NCBI GenBank assembly: GCA_017429885.1
Contig: JAFROA010000397.1
Location: 1-7,164, forward strand
Direction: 5' to 3'
Origin: Bacteroidales bacterium
GTDB taxonomy: Bacteria; Bacteroidota; Bacteroidia; Bacteroidales; UBA932
DNA length: 7,164 bases
This document shows, one piece after another, positions 6,553 to 7,164 of the stretch (position 1 is the first letter of the stretch; each line of letters opens with the position of its first letter). Under the pieces are notes generated by a model, which saw nothing but the letters and a program-made list of their open reading frames with translations, made no database searches and was not told the DNA's origin. Both the position numbers and the translations under genes were made by a program.

Positions 6553-6882
6553 ATGCAACATTCTTCACTGGAAAACGGCCGATGGGCCGAGTTGACATTC
6601 CCACAGCAGATGGCCAACATAGGCAGCGAGACATCGCGCGTCCTTAAGGCTCTTGAGGCAGGAAAAGAAAGCCGCTCGATAAGCGCGTTTTCCCGTTTTC
6701 AGGAACTTTTCGATTTGACGATCAAATATGGCCGTCAGAATGAGTCCGTCACATCAAGGGGTGCTATGTGGAAAGAACTCTGCCGATTCAGGGAACTCTA
6801 CTGTAAAGCCTTTGAGGACCGTGACCTTTCCGAACTTGCCGCCTTTAACCGATACCTGGATCAGTTTGTTTCCATGCGATAA
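6553..6882 (+). CDS. Conserved hypothetical protein (helical, about 100 residues)
   Basis: I do not know a function for this 109-residue protein. Its N-terminal motif, WAELTFPQQMANIGSETSR (11-29), then ELFDLTI (51-57) and a KELCRFRELYC segment (74-84), recall a widespread family of small uncharacterised proteins with an N-terminal pattern like W..L....Q..NIGSEV.R. In that family the central DLTI and the R(F/V)RE segment are also conserved, as far as I remember. The sequence predicts almost entirely alpha-helical structure, with no membrane segment or signal peptide. ATG 6553 directly follows the TAA of the DUF5674 gene, so the two form one operon and may act together. A HEPN-like or other small helical-bundle fold is conceivable but not shown; no RxxxxH motif is present. 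Confidence 0.75.
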   Translation: MQHSSLENGRWAELTFPQQMANIGSETSRVLKALEAGKESRSISAFSRFQELFDLTIKYGRQNESVTSRGAMWKELCRFRELYCKAFEDRDLSELAAFNRYLDQFVSMR

Positions 6883-6905
6883 GATTCTTCAAGGCTGCCC
6901 TACCC

Positions 6906-6932
6906 GGCATTCACCTTCCCGGGAGTGATGCC
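6906..6932. terminator. Possible hairpin between convergent reading frames
   Basis: GGCATTCAC (6906-6914) can pair with GTGATGCC (6925-6932) with one bulged T, giving eight pairs around a 10-nt loop that itself contains the palindrome TCCCGGGA. It lies 24 bp after the stop of the 109-residue gene and before the minus-strand tail at 6945. No T-run follows on either strand, so an intrinsic terminator is only tentative. Confidence 0.3.
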
Positions 6933-6944
6933 TTGTGGTGCTAC

Positions 6945-7091
6945 TTAGTATGTATATAGTCCCATCCTCCGGAACGTCACATCTCCCTCAATCAGGTTCG
7001 GCCCGTCCACATTCACCTCTTCACGCGTAAGTACCAGCTTGTCCTTGCTGATGCAGTTTTTCTTCAAACGAGAGCTTTTTCGTCTTGCCCG
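6945..7091 (-). pseudogene. C-terminal tail of an unidentified protein, without a start
   Basis: A minus-strand frame open from 7091 to TAA at 6945-6947 encodes a segment that looks like real protein from about base 7050 on: SKDKLVLTREEVNVDG, then PNLIEGDVTFRRMGLYTY as the C-terminus. Alternating charged and hydrophobic residues suggest beta structure. I do not recognise the family. No suitable start codon is present, and a TGA at 7092-7094 closes the frame upstream. It overlaps the dehydrogenase fragment, which is in a different frame; skipping one A of the run in GAAGAAAAACTGC (minus strand) would join the two frames. That joined protein would not be a complete dehydrogenase, so a deletion that fused two genes, or an assembly error, fits better than a simple frameshift. 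Confidence 0.45.
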
Positions 7092-7164
7092 TCAAAATAT
7101 CCGCGCCGGCGCAATTGACAAGAACGTCAAGCCGTCCGCGCCAATTCCAGGCGCAATCCGCCAA
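7021..7164 (-). pseudogene. Short-chain dehydrogenase/reductase fragment, broken
   Basis: On the minus strand the frame is open from the window edge (7164) to TGA at 7021-7023. The first 37 residues look like the middle of a short-chain dehydrogenase: WRGRLDVLVNCAGADILTG (8-26) contains the NAG-type motif (NCAG) that follows strand beta-4 in these NAD(P)-dependent oxidoreductases, and KLSFEEKL follows as helix alpha-4 starts. After about base 7054 the resemblance ends, ten unrelated residues follow, and the frame stops. The catalytic Ser and YxxxK, which should come some 45-65 residues after the NAG motif, are missing. The upstream part, with the Rossmann glycine motif, lies outside the window. 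It is therefore a truncated gene, or one side of an assembly join. Confidence 0.6.

Noticed and set aside
6205..6561. Minus-strand open frame of 118 codons opposite the DUF5674 gene
   Set aside because: The plus strand carries the conserved family motifs and a correctly placed -7 box; the antisense product is unremarkable.

Overview
The window looks like chromosomal DNA of a member of the Bacteroidota, most likely the order Bacteroidales. The sequence supports this in four ways: a Bacteroides-type promoter (TTTG, 19-bp spacer, TATCTTTG) at 4479-4509, reuse of the same -7 octamer in front of other genes, little use of strong Shine-Dalgarno sequences, and Bacteroidales-like versions of LutC, GH51 and a small lipoprotein. 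Genus cannot be decided from the sequence alone. Gene density is high, spacers are short, and there is no sign of phage, insertion sequences, CRISPR arrays, tRNA or rRNA.

Region 1 (1-4138, + strand) is one tightly packed gene string. It holds the C-terminus of a RodA/FtsW-type SEDS glycosyltransferase, a secreted GH51 alpha-L-arabinofuranosidase, and lutA, lutB and lutC, the three-part iron-sulfur L-lactate dehydrogenase. Junctions are a 9-bp gap, a 1-bp TGATG overlap, a 4-bp ATGA overlap and an 8-bp overlap, so the last four genes are probably translationally coupled. The pairing of a hemicellulose-debranching enzyme with lactate oxidation is the unusual part.

Region 2 (4128-5650) starts with a small minus-strand TSCPD-domain protein whose 3' end overlaps lutC. 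A divergent, AT-rich intergenic region follows, carrying the best promoter of the window and operator-like repeats. It drives a two-gene unit: a membrane SPFH/band-7 protein and, one base later, a 56-residue Arc-like ribbon-helix-helix protein. The ribbon-helix-helix protein is a candidate autoregulator of this unit.

Region 3 (5647-6882) has a minus-strand DUF2846-type lipoprotein whose 3' end overlaps the ribbon-helix-helix gene. Divergent from it is a compact two-gene unit, a DUF5674 protein directly abutting an uncharacterised 109-residue protein.

Region 4 (6883-7164) holds no intact gene. On the minus strand it carries a fragment of a short-chain dehydrogenase that breaks off after about 37 recognisable residues, next to the C-terminal tail of an unidentified protein in another frame. 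This suggests a decayed or rearranged locus, or an assembly join.

No large new defence or mobile system is visible. The best leads are the SPFH plus ribbon-helix-helix pair with its putative operators, the DUF5674 plus 109-residue pair, and the GH51-lutABC coupling.
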